From NCBI GenBank assembly GCA_016207445.1, contig JACQPS010000148.1:1-27645 (forward strand): a stretch of DNA of 27,645 nt. Direction: 5' to 3'. The DNA is from Gemmatimonadota bacterium. GTDB taxonomy: Bacteria > Gemmatimonadota > Gemmatimonadetes > Longimicrobiales > RSA9. This document shows, piece by piece, positions 7,654 through 16,290 of the stretch. Every line of letters starts with the position of its first letter. Position 1 is the first letter of the stretch. Below the pieces are notes generated by a model. That model saw only the letters and a program-made list of their open reading frames with translations. It made no database searches and was not told the DNA's origin. The position numbers were made by a program, and so were the translations under genes.

Positions 7654-9159
7654 ATGGCGGTGAGTGTGGCCCCGCGCGACACGGGCGTCTTGCTCGCGAG
7701 TGTCGCCTCCTTCCGCGGCATCATCCCCAACTACATCGGCGGCGAGTGGACGCCGTCTGCCTCCCCGCGCGAGCTGGACGTGACCAACCCGGCGACGGGC
7801 GAGCGTCTCGCCGTCGTGCGGCTGTCGACGGCGGACGACGTCGGCCGCGCAGTCGCCGCGGCCCGGTCCGCGTTTCCAGCCTGGCGCGAGACGCCGCCGG
7901 TCGAGCGGGCGAGGAAGCTGTTCCGGTTGAAGATGCTGCTGGAGGAGCACTTCCAGGACATCGCCCGCATCGTCACGCTCGAGAACGGCAAAACGCTGGC
8001 CGAGGCGAAGGGCAGCGTCCGGCGCGCCATCGAGAACGTGGAGCACGCATGCGGCATCCCGACGCTGATGATGGGACAGACGCTCGAGGACGTGGCGCAC
8101 GGCATCGACTGCGAGACGGTGCGCCAGCCCATCGGCGTGTTCGCCGCGATCACGCCCTTCAATTTCCCCGCGATGGTGCCGCTCTGGTTCTGGCCGTATG
8201 CCGTCGCCACCGGCAACTGCATCGTCGTGAAGCCGAGCGAGCAGGTGCCGCTGTCGCAGCAGCGCATCGTCGAGCTGGCCCACGAGGCCGGCTTCCCGGC
8301 CGGCGTGCTCAACCTGGTGCACGGCGACAAGGAAGCGGTCGACGCGATCCTGCGGCACCCGGAGATCGCGGGCGTTTCCTTCGTGGGCTCGAGCCCCGTC
8401 GCGCGCTACATCTACCGGACGGCCGCGGAGCACGGGAAGCGCGTCCAGGCGCTGGGCGGGGCCAAGAACCACATGGTCGTGATGCCGGACGCGCCGGTCG
8501 AGTTCGCCGCGGACGGCGTGGTCAGCTCCGTCTACGGCTGCACCGGCCAGCGCTGCCTCGCGGGCAGCGTCGCGGTCGCGGTGGAGAAGGCGTACGCGCC
8601 GCTGAAGGAACGCGTCGCCGCGGCGGCGAAGTCGCTGCGCCTCGGCTACGGCCTCGACCCCGCCACGCAGATGGGGCCGGTCGTCTCCCGCAAGCACCGC
8701 GAGAGGGTCGTCGGTTATATCGACCAGGGGGAGGCGGAAGGCGCGAAGCTGGTGGTCGACGGCCGGGGCGCCCGCGTCGATGAGTACCCGCGGGGCCACT
8801 GGGTCGGACCCACACTCTTCGACCAGGTCCAGCCCGACATGGTGATCGGCAAGGAAGAGATCTTCGGGCCGGTGCTGACGCTGAGCCGGGCCGGCTCGCT
8901 GGACGAGGCCATCGAGCTGGTGCACCGGAGCGGCTATGCCAACGCCACCTCGATCTTCACGAGCAGCGGCCGGGCCGCGCGCGAGTTCCGCTACCGCATT
9001 GGCGTGAGCATGATCGGCGTCAACATCGGCGTGGCCGCCCCCATGGCCTTCTTTCCCTTCGGCGGCACCAAGGGCTCGTTCTACGGCGACCTCAAGGCCC
9101 ACGGCCGCGACGCCATCGAGTTCTATACCGACAAGAAGGTGGTCATCAGCCGGTGGTAG
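7654..9159 (+). CDS. mmsA: CoA-acylating (methyl)malonate-semialdehyde dehydrogenase
   Basis: This 501-residue protein is an aldehyde dehydrogenase of the MmsA/IolA type. It opens with IPNYIGGEWTPS and DVTNPATGE, carries the NAD-binding ITPFNFPAMVPLWFWPYA segment, and has the catalytic Cys301 in YGCTGQRCLAGS. The position of the usual ALDH base glutamate reads GGAKNHMVV, as in CoA-dependent members, which release acyl-CoA rather than free acid. The predicted reaction converts malonate semialdehyde to acetyl-CoA, or methylmalonate semialdehyde to propionyl-CoA, with loss of CO2. Here it would finish the breakdown of beta-alanine and beta-aminoisobutyrate made by the genes downstream. The ATG has GGAG 5 nt upstream. 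It is the first gene of the operon although its reaction is the last of the pathway. Confidence 0.92.
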   Translation: MAVSVAPRDTGVLLASVASFRGIIPNYIGGEWTPSASPRELDVTNPATGERLAVVRLSTADDVGRAVAAARSAFPAWRETPPVERARKLFRLKMLLEEHFQDIARIVTLENGKTLAEAKGSVRRAIENVEHACGIPTLMMGQTLEDVAHGIDCETVRQPIGVFAAITPFNFPAMVPLWFWPYAVATGNCIVVKPSEQVPLSQQRIVELAHEAGFPAGVLNLVHGDKEAVDAILRHPEIAGVSFVGSSPVARYIYRTAAEHGKRVQALGGAKNHMVVMPDAPVEFAADGVVSSVYGCTGQRCLAGSVAVAVEKAYAPLKERVAAAAKSLRLGYGLDPATQMGPVVSRKHRERVVGYIDQGEAEGAKLVVDGRGARVDEYPRGHWVGPTLFDQVQPDMVIGKEEIFGPVLTLSRAGSLDEAIELVHRSGYANATSIFTSSGRAAREFRYRIGVSMIGVNIGVAAPMAFFPFGGTKGSFYGDLKAHGRDAIEFYTDKKVVISRW

Positions 9160-9172
9160 TTCGGGCAGTTTT

Positions 9173-9284
9173 TTTACCGCAAAGACGCAGAGGACGCGAA
9201 GAAAGGTCGCAAAGAACAGATGAAGAATATTTTATCATCCGTTCTCTGTGAACCCTTTGCGCTCTTTGCGTCTCTGCGGTGAAA
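9173..9284. repeat. Inverted-repeat element R1 (CGCAGAGACGC family)
   Basis: The element fills most of the gap between mmsA and the ureidopropionase gene. The left arm starts TTTACCGCAAAGACGC (9173) and the right arm ends GCGTCTCTGCGGTGAAA (9284); each arm is about 30 nt of near-complementary sequence. A second, inner stem pairs GAACAGATGA with TCATCCGTTC (9 of 10). The AT-rich loop contains AAGAATAT. A run of seven T lies at its left edge. The ribosome-binding site of the next gene (GGAGG at 9302) lies just outside. Confidence 0.9.
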
Positions 9285-9312
9285 CAGGTTGAGGAATCCC
9301 CGGAGGTACGAG

Positions 9313-10185
9313 ATGCCCCGCAAGGTAGTCGGCGGCCTGATCCAGATGAGCCTGCCGGAGCTCGCACCCGACGCGCCGGTGGCGAAGATCCGCGACGCCA
9401 TGATCGAAAAGCATCTGCCGCTCGTGGAGGAAGCCGGGAAGAGGGGCGTGCAGCTGCTCTGCCTCCAGGAGCTGTTCTACGGCCCCTACTTCTGCCCGAG
9501 CCAGGACGCGCGCTGGTGCGACCTGGCCGAGCCGGTTCCCGGCCCCACCACCGAGCTCATGGCGCAGCACGCCCGCAGGCACGAGCTGGTTCTGGTCGTG
9601 CCCGTGTACGAGCGCGAGATGGCGGGTGTGTACTACAATACCGCGGCCGTCATCGATGCGGACGGGACCTACCTCGGCAAGTACCGCAAGACCCACATCC
9701 CGCACACCGCCGGGTTCTGGGAGAAGTATTTCTTCAAGCCGGGCAACCTGGGATACCCCGTCTTCCGCACCCGCTATGCGGACGTGGGCGTTTACATCTG
9801 CTACGACCGCCACTTCCCCGAGGGCGCCCGCATCCTCGGGCTGCGCGGCGCAGAAGTCGTGTTCAACCCGTCCGCCACCGTCGCCGGCCTGTCGCAGTAC
9901 CTGTGGAAGCTGGAGCAGCCGGCCCACGCCGTGGCCAACGGTTACTTCATGGGCTGCATCAACCGGGTGGGCGCGGAAGCGCCGTGGAACATCGGCAAGT
10001 TCTACGGCTCCAGCTACTTCGTCGACCCGCGCGGCAACTTCCTGGCCGTGGGCACCGAGGACAGGGATGAGCTGATCGTGGCGGAGATGGACCTCGACCT
10101 GATCGAGGACGTCCGCCGCGTCTGGCAGTTCTACCGGGATCGGCGGCCGGAGACGTATGAGGACATGGTGAAGGCGCTGCCGTAG
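9313..10185 (+). CDS. Beta-ureidopropionase (N-carbamoyl-beta-alanine amidohydrolase), nitrilase superfamily
   Basis: The product has 290 residues from the ATG at 9313, which has GGAGG 6 nt upstream; an in-frame TTG at 9289 has no comparable site. The nitrilase triad is complete: E53 in LLCLQELFYG, K126 in KYRKTHIPH, C163 in VYICYDRHFPEGAR. The CYDRHFPEGAR motif and the GFWEKYFFKPGN loop are typical of carbamoyl-amine hydrolases of the ureidopropionase/carbamoylputrescine branch. Next to dihydropyrimidinase, the substrate is most likely N-carbamoyl-beta-alanine or N-carbamoyl-beta-aminoisobutyrate, cleaved to the amino acid, CO2 and ammonia. Cytoplasmic. N-carbamoylputrescine amidase is the main alternative by sequence, but no agmatine gene is nearby. 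Confidence 0.88.
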   Translation: MPRKVVGGLIQMSLPELAPDAPVAKIRDAMIEKHLPLVEEAGKRGVQLLCLQELFYGPYFCPSQDARWCDLAEPVPGPTTELMAQHARRHELVLVVPVYEREMAGVYYNTAAVIDADGTYLGKYRKTHIPHTAGFWEKYFFKPGNLGYPVFRTRYADVGVYICYDRHFPEGARILGLRGAEVVFNPSATVAGLSQYLWKLEQPAHAVANGYFMGCINRVGAEAPWNIGKFYGSSYFVDPRGNFLAVGTEDRDELIVAEMDLDLIEDVRRVWQFYRDRRPETYEDMVKALP

Positions 10186-10195
10186 GCAGCGCCTT
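10171..10195 (+). terminator. Perfect 11-bp hairpin across the ureidopropionase stop codon
   Basis: AAGGCGCTGCC (10171-10181) pairs perfectly with GGCAGCGCCTT (10185-10195) around a GTA loop. The TAG stop (10183-10185) lies at the tip. Only TTT then C-rich sequence follows, so it may act as a weak terminator, a pause site or an mRNA-end stabiliser rather than a strong terminator. Confidence 0.55.
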
Positions 10196-10196
10196 T

Positions 10197-10283
10197 CCGA
10201 TCCCGATCCCCATCCTGATCCCAATCCCGGAAGACCCGGGAACTGATTCGGGATCGGGATGGGGATCGGGATAGGGATCGGGA
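10197..10283. repeat. GGGATC-type inverted repeat upstream of dihydropyrimidinase
   Basis: A C-rich left arm (10197-10230, units such as CCGATCCC) faces a G-rich right arm (10249-10283, units such as GGGATCGGGAT). Positions 10203-10222 and 10250-10269 can pair at 19 of 20 positions. It sits in the same kind of position as the R elements in the other gaps of this operon but has a different unit. The same hexamer recurs inside the NCS1 gene. Confidence 0.85.
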
Positions 10284-10300
10284 ACCCATGAGGTAGCGAA

Positions 10301-11680
10301 ATGCGAACGCTGATCAAGAACGGCACCATCGTCACCGCCACCGACCAGTACCGCGGGGATGTGCTCGTCGAGGGCGAGAAGATCTCGCTGATCGGTACCA
10401 AGCTCGCGATCGAGGCCGACAAAGTGATCGATGCGGCCGGCAAGTACGTCATCCCCGGCGGCATCGACGTGCACACGCACCTCGACATGCCGTTCGGCGG
10501 GACCACGTCGGCGGACGACTTCCGCTCCGGCACGGAAGCCGCGGCCTGGGGCGGTACCACCTGCGTCGTCGACTTCGCCATCCAGTACCGGGGGCAGACG
10601 CTGCACGAGGCCTGGGAGAACTGGATGAAGAAGGCGGACGGGAAGGCGGTGATCGACTACGGCTTCCACATGATCATCACCGACCTCACGGAGAAGCACG
10701 AGGCGGAGATGGACGCGCTCGTGCGCGAGGGCGTCACGTCCTTCAAGCTGTTCATGGCCTACCCCGGCGTCTTCATGCTGGACGACGCGACCATCTTCCG
10801 CGCGCTGCTGCGCACCGGCAAGAACGGCGGCACCATCTGCATGCACGCGGAAAACGGCGGCGTGATCGACGTGCTGGTCAAGCGCGCGCTGGCCGAGGGC
10901 AAGACCGCGCCGAAGTACCACGCACTCACGCGCCCCGCGCGCGCGGAAGCCGAGGCGACGCACCGCGCGATCGCGCTCGCGGAGATGGCCGACGTGCCCA
11001 TCTACATCGTGCACCTCTCGGCCGCCGAAGCGCTGGAGATGGTCACGGAGGCGCGCGATCGCGGCGTCCCCGCGTTCGCCGAGACGTGTCCGCAGTACCT
11101 CTTCCTCTCCTACGACAATTACGAGGAGTCCGGCTTCGAGGGCGCGAAGTACGTGATGAGCCCGCCGCTCCGGCCGAAGGAGACGCAGGCCAAGCTCTGG
11201 CGCGGGCTTGCCTACAACGACCTGCAGGCCATCTCGACCGACCACTGCCCGTTCTGCATGAAGGAGCAGAAGGAGCTGGGCAAGGGCGACTTCAGCAAGA
11301 TCCCGAACGGCGCGCCGGGCATCGAGACGCGCATGAGCCTGGCGTACGACGGCGGCGTCGGTGCCGGCCGGATCTCGCTCAACCGCTTCGTCGAGCTGAC
11401 CTCGACGAGCCCGGCGAAGATCTTCGGGCTCTTCCCGCGCAAGGGCGCGATCGCGCCGGGATCGGACGCGGACCTCGTCGTCTTCGACCCGAACAAGGAG
11501 CAGGTGCTGTCGGCCAGGACGCACCACATGAAGGTGGACTACAATCCTTACGAAGGCCGGAAGGTGAAGGGGGTGCCCGAGGTCGTGCTCTCGCGCGGGC
11601 AGGCGGTGATCGAGAACGGGAAGTTCCTGGGTCGTGCGGGTGCGGGGCAGTTCCTGAAGCGGGCGGAGCGGTCGATCTAG
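10301..11680 (+). CDS. hydA: Dihydropyrimidinase / D-hydantoinase family cyclic amidohydrolase
   Basis: The 459-residue protein is a metal-dependent cyclic amidohydrolase. All expected ligands are visible: H58 and H60 (GGIDVHTHLDMPFGG), the carboxylated Lys K149 (SFKLFMAYPG), H182 (CMHAEN), H238 (VHLSAAEAL) and D314 (STDHCPF). The C-terminal RTHHMKVDYNPYEG stretch is typical of dihydropyrimidinases. It opens dihydrouracil or dihydrothymine to the N-carbamoyl-beta-amino acid in the cytoplasm. The start is supported by GAGGT 6 nt upstream, just beyond the GGGATC repeat. Between ureidopropionase and aminotransferase genes, pyrimidine breakdown is favoured over hydantoin or phenylhydantoin use, though substrate range cannot be read from sequence. 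Confidence 0.93.
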   Translation: MRTLIKNGTIVTATDQYRGDVLVEGEKISLIGTKLAIEADKVIDAAGKYVIPGGIDVHTHLDMPFGGTTSADDFRSGTEAAAWGGTTCVVDFAIQYRGQTLHEAWENWMKKADGKAVIDYGFHMIITDLTEKHEAEMDALVREGVTSFKLFMAYPGVFMLDDATIFRALLRTGKNGGTICMHAENGGVIDVLVKRALAEGKTAPKYHALTRPARAEAEATHRAIALAEMADVPIYIVHLSAAEALEMVTEARDRGVPAFAETCPQYLFLSYDNYEESGFEGAKYVMSPPLRPKETQAKLWRGLAYNDLQAISTDHCPFCMKEQKELGKGDFSKIPNGAPGIETRMSLAYDGGVGAGRISLNRFVELTSTSPAKIFGLFPRKGAIAPGSDADLVVFDPNKEQVLSARTHHMKVDYNPYEGRKVKGVPEVVLSRGQAVIENGKFLGRAGAGQFLKRAERSI

Positions 11681-11700
11681 TGACCCCCACCCCACCCCGA

Positions 11701-11809
11701 TTTACCGCAGAGACGCAAAGGACGCAAAGGGAGGTCGCAAAGCACGGATGAAAACTAAGAATATCTGTTCTTTGCGCGTCTCTGCGCTCTTCGCGTCTCT
11801 GCGGTGAAA
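11701..11809. repeat. Inverted-repeat element R2 (CGCAGAGACGC family)
   Basis: The left end TTTACCGCAGAGACGC (11701-11716) matches the reverse complement of the right end GCGTCTCTGCGGTGAAA (11793-11809) except for one extra base. The arms continue inward with further CGCAAAG units. The core contains AAGAATAT, as in R1. It fills the gap between hydA and the aminotransferase gene. Confidence 0.9.
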
Positions 11810-11833
11810 AAATTCAAGCCGAGCGAGAACGTT

Positions 11834-13141
11834 ATGAACGCCAACGCGGTGCGCCAGAAGCAGCGGGAGTTCCTGTTCCCGTGCATCACGACCTACTACG
11901 AGGATCCGCTGGTCCTGGTCGAGGGCCGCGGCTGCGTGGTCAAGGACGCCGAGGGGAGAGACTACCTCGACTTCTTCGGCGGGATCCTGACCGTCTCGCT
12001 CGAGCACGGGCAGCCGGACGTGGTCGATGCGGTGAAGGCGCAGGTCGAGAAGATGACGCACGTATCCACGCTGTACGTCACCGAGCCACAGGTGCGCGTG
12101 GCCGAACGCCTCGCCCGCCTCACGCCCGGGAAGCTGAAGAAGAGCTTTTTCACGAACAGCGGCACCGAGGCGGATGAGACCGCCATCCTGCTCGCCAAGA
12201 TCTACACGGGCCAGCAAGAGATCATCGTCCTGCGGCACGGCTATTCGGGCCGGTCGCTGCTCGCGACCAATCTCACCGGCCACGCGGGGTGGCGCCCTCT
12301 CCCCTCGCTCGTGCCGGGCATCAAGCACGCGCTCTCGCCGTACTGTTACCGCTGCCCGCTCGGCCTGACCTACCCCTCGTGCGGCGTGAAATGCGCGCAG
12401 GACATCGAGGAGCTGATCCGCACCGAGACGAACGGCCGCCCGGCTGCTTTTCTGGCCGAGCCGATTCAGGGCGTGGGCGGCTTCATCACGCCGCCGCGCG
12501 AGTACTTCGAGATCGCCGTCGGCATCGTGCGCAAATACGGCGGCGTTTTCATCTGCGACGAGGTGCAAACCGGCTTCGGCCGCACCGGCGATCACTGGTT
12601 CGGCATCGAGCACTGGGGCGTCGAGCCCGAGATCATGACCATGGCCAAGGGGATCGCGAACGGGCTGCCCGTCGGCGCCACGGTCGCCACGCCCGAAGTG
12701 GCCGACGCCTGGAAGGCGCTCACCATCTCGACCTTCGGGGGCAACCCGGTCACCATGGCGGCGGCGGACGCGACGCTCCGGGTGATGGAGCGCGAGAACG
12801 TGCCGAAGCGAGCGGCCCAGCGCGGCGCACAGCTGCGCGCACACCTCGAGGCGCTGCGGGAGAAGTTCCCGATCATCGGCGAGGTTCGCGGCCTGGGTCT
12901 CATGCAGGGGGTCGAGCTGGTCGAGGATCGGGACACGCGCGAGCCCGCCACGCAGCGCACGGTCGCGCTGCTCGAGGCGGCGAAGCGGCGGGGGCTGCTC
13001 ATCGGCAAGGGCGGGCTGTACGGCAACGTGCTGCGCATCGCGCCGCCCATGCTCATCTCCGCGGCCGAGGTCGACGAGGGCGCGCGCCTGCTCGAGGAAT
13101 CGCTCGCGGCGGTGTCCGCCGGCGTCCCGAGCCGTGCGTGA
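11834..13141 (+). CDS. Class III PLP aminotransferase, probably for beta-alanine / beta-aminoisobutyrate
   Basis: The product has 435 residues from the ATG at 11834. An in-frame GTG at 11804 lies inside repeat R2 and is not favoured. It is an AGXT2-like class III aminotransferase: YLDFFGGILTVSLEHGQP at the N-terminus, NSGTEADETA (PLP phosphate loop), FICDEVQTGFGRTG with the conserved Asp, and the Schiff-base lysine K272 in MTMAKGIANGLPVGA. A Cys-rich insert (PYCYRCPLGLTYPSCGVKC) also occurs in AGXT2-like sequences. Context assigns it to transamination of beta-alanine to malonate semialdehyde, or of beta-aminoisobutyrate to methylmalonate semialdehyde, feeding MmsA. The amino acceptor (pyruvate, 2-oxoglutarate or glyoxylate) is not deducible. 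Ornithine- or GABA-type substrates are less likely here. Confidence 0.88.
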   Translation: MNANAVRQKQREFLFPCITTYYEDPLVLVEGRGCVVKDAEGRDYLDFFGGILTVSLEHGQPDVVDAVKAQVEKMTHVSTLYVTEPQVRVAERLARLTPGKLKKSFFTNSGTEADETAILLAKIYTGQQEIIVLRHGYSGRSLLATNLTGHAGWRPLPSLVPGIKHALSPYCYRCPLGLTYPSCGVKCAQDIEELIRTETNGRPAAFLAEPIQGVGGFITPPREYFEIAVGIVRKYGGVFICDEVQTGFGRTGDHWFGIEHWGVEPEIMTMAKGIANGLPVGATVATPEVADAWKALTISTFGGNPVTMAAADATLRVMERENVPKRAAQRGAQLRAHLEALREKFPIIGEVRGLGLMQGVELVEDRDTREPATQRTVALLEAAKRRGLLIGKGGLYGNVLRIAPPMLISAAEVDEGARLLEESLAAVSAGVPSRA

Positions 13142-13154
13142 CACCGAGGCCACA

Positions 13155-13238
13155 TTTTTCTCACGCGGAGCCGCGGAGAAAAGCAGAGAGAAAAACTTTA
13201 TGTATACCTTCTCGGCGTCTCCGCGTCTCCGCGTGAGA
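13155..13238. repeat. Inverted-repeat element R3 (CACGCGGAG variant)
   Basis: The ends TCTCACGCGGAG (13159-13170) and CTCCGCGTGAGA (13227-13238) are perfect reverse complements over 12 nt, and the arms continue with CGCGGAGA units. The short loop is AT-rich (TTTATGTATA). It uses CACGCGGAG in place of CACCGCAGAG, so it is a variant of the same design. It lies between the aminotransferase and transporter genes. Confidence 0.88.
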
Positions 13239-13263
13239 TCGAACTCGTGAACAGCGAGGAGGC

Positions 13264-14799
<1,536 letters not shown>

Positions 14800-14801
14800 A
14801 C

Positions 14802-16139
14802 ATGCGCCAGCTCGCCGCCACACTGCCGGAAGAGCGCTACGAGGCGAACTTCGCCGACCTGGCGCCGCCGCTCACGCCCGACCAGGCGCTGGGGGAGTCC
14901 AGCCGCTGCCTCTTCTGCTACGACGCGCCCTGCACGACCGCGTGCCCCACGCATATCGACGTGCCGGCGTTCATCAAGATGATCGCGAGCGGCAACCTGC
15001 GCGGCGCCGCACGCGAGATCCTGGACGCGAACCCGATGGGGCACTCCTGCGCGCGCGCCTGCCCGGTCGAAGTCCTGTGCGAGGGCGCGTGCGTGTTGAA
15101 CCAGCTGCACAAGCGGCCGATCGAGATCGCGCGGCTGCAGCGCTACGCCACCGACTTCGCGCTCGAGCACCGGCTGCGCCTGTTCGAGCCGGGCGCCGCG
15201 ACCGGCCGCAGGGTCGCGGTGGTCGGCGCGGGTCCCGCGGGGCTCGCGTGCGCGCAGGACCTGCGCCGGTGCGGCCACGACGTCGTCATCTTCGAGGCGC
15301 GGGAATTTCCCGGCGGGCTGAACACGTACTCCATCGCCGATTACAAGATGAAGCCGCCCACCGCGCTCGCGGAGGCGCGCATGGTGCTCGACCTGGGCGC
15401 CGAGTTGCGCACGGGCGTGCGGGTCGGCGAGGACGTCTCCTTCGAGGAGCTGCTCGAGCAATACGATGCCGTCTTCGTGGGCGTGGGGCTCGGCGGCACG
15501 CGCAGGCTGGGCATCCCCGGCGAGTCGCTGCACGGCGTCGTGGACGCGCTCTCGTTCATCGAGGAACTGAAGCTGCGCCCGAAGCGCGAGGTCGCGGTCG
15601 GCCGCCGCGTCGTGGTCGTGGGCGCGGGCAACACCGCGATCGACGCCGCCACGCAGGCGAAGCGGCTGGGCGCGGAGCGCGTCACCATCGTCTACCGCCG
15701 CACGGACGCGGACATGCCCGCCTACCACTACGAGTACGAGCTGGCCAAGGCGGACGGCTGTGAGTTCCGCTGGAGCACGCTGCCGGTGCGCTTCGTCGGC
15801 AACGCCGTGGTGGAGGCTGTGGAGTGTGTGCGCACGCAGAGCGGCCGGCCGCTCCCCGGGACCGAGTTCCGGCTGGACGCCGACATGGTCGTGCTCGCCA
15901 TCGGGCAGGAGCCGCGCGCATCGCTCCTGGCGCGCATTCCGGGCGTGCGCTTCCAGAACGGGCGGCTGCTCGCCGATCCGGCCACCGGGCAGACGTCCAA
16001 CCCGCGCGTCTTCACGGGCGGCGACTGCGCGAACGGCGGCAAGGAGATCGTGAACGCGGCGGCGGACGGCAAACGCGCCGCCGCGGCGATCCATGCGCTG
16101 CTGAGGACCATGCCTCAACCCGTGCCTGCGGGCGGGTAA
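14802..16139 (+). CDS. preT: NAD(P)-dependent dihydropyrimidine dehydrogenase, PreT subunit
   Basis: The 445-residue protein matches the N-terminal half of animal dihydropyrimidine dehydrogenase. Two iron-sulphur cluster motifs are present: C36-C39-C44-C48 (CLFCYDAPCTTACP) and C83-C87-C93-C97. Q113 in ARLQRYATD may be the unusual glutamine ligand known from DPD. An FAD-binding VVGAGPAGLAC and an NAD(P)-binding VVVGAGNTAIDAA follow, then the C-terminal FAD motif VFTGGDCANGG. It passes electrons from NAD(P)H through FAD and Fe-S clusters to PreA. The ATG lies 2 bp after the transporter stop, with GGGAG about 10 nt upstream. This is the only gap in the operon without a repeat element, because there is no room for one. 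Confidence 0.93.
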   Translation: MRQLAATLPEERYEANFADLAPPLTPDQALGESSRCLFCYDAPCTTACPTHIDVPAFIKMIASGNLRGAAREILDANPMGHSCARACPVEVLCEGACVLNQLHKRPIEIARLQRYATDFALEHRLRLFEPGAATGRRVAVVGAGPAGLACAQDLRRCGHDVVIFEAREFPGGLNTYSIADYKMKPPTALAEARMVLDLGAELRTGVRVGEDVSFEELLEQYDAVFVGVGLGGTRRLGIPGESLHGVVDALSFIEELKLRPKREVAVGRRVVVVGAGNTAIDAATQAKRLGAERVTIVYRRTDADMPAYHYEYELAKADGCEFRWSTLPVRFVGNAVVEAVECVRTQSGRPLPGTEFRLDADMVVLAIGQEPRASLLARIPGVRFQNGRLLADPATGQTSNPRVFTGGDCANGGKEIVNAAADGKRAAAAIHALLRTMPQPVPAGG

Positions 16140-16144
16140 AGATG

Positions 16145-16271
16145 AGCTCACGCAGAGGACGCGAAGGAAGAACAGAGACGCAGAATCCCACCCAGCCCCC
16201 AATTGAAATTTTTCAACGGGGTGGGGCCGCTCTGCGCCTTTCCGTCACCCTCCGCATACTCTGCGTGAGCT
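16145..16271. repeat. Inverted-repeat element R4, splitting preT from preA
   Basis: The ends AGCTCACGCAGAG (16145-16157) and CTCTGCGTGAGCT (16259-16271) are perfect reverse complements over 13 nt. A second stem in the middle pairs a CCCACCC...CCCC stretch with CGGGGTGGG around the perfect small hairpin TTGAAA-TT-TTTCAA (16203-16216). It lies between the genes of two subunits of one enzyme. The preA ribosome-binding site (AAAGGAT, about 16277) lies just outside. Confidence 0.88.
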
Positions 16272-16290
16272 ACTGCAAAGGATAGCCCAA

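Noticed and set aside
9146..9401. Short minus-strand frames of about 75 codons over repeat R1 (peptides such as FTAETQRAQR)
   Set aside because: The peptides are simply the repeat translated. This kind of sequence is often mis-annotated as small proteins where such repeats occur.
11804..11833. GTG start for the aminotransferase inside repeat R2
   Set aside because: The extra ten residues would come from the repeat and flanking sequence. The ATG at 11834 gives the usual family N-terminus, although its Shine-Dalgarno is weak.
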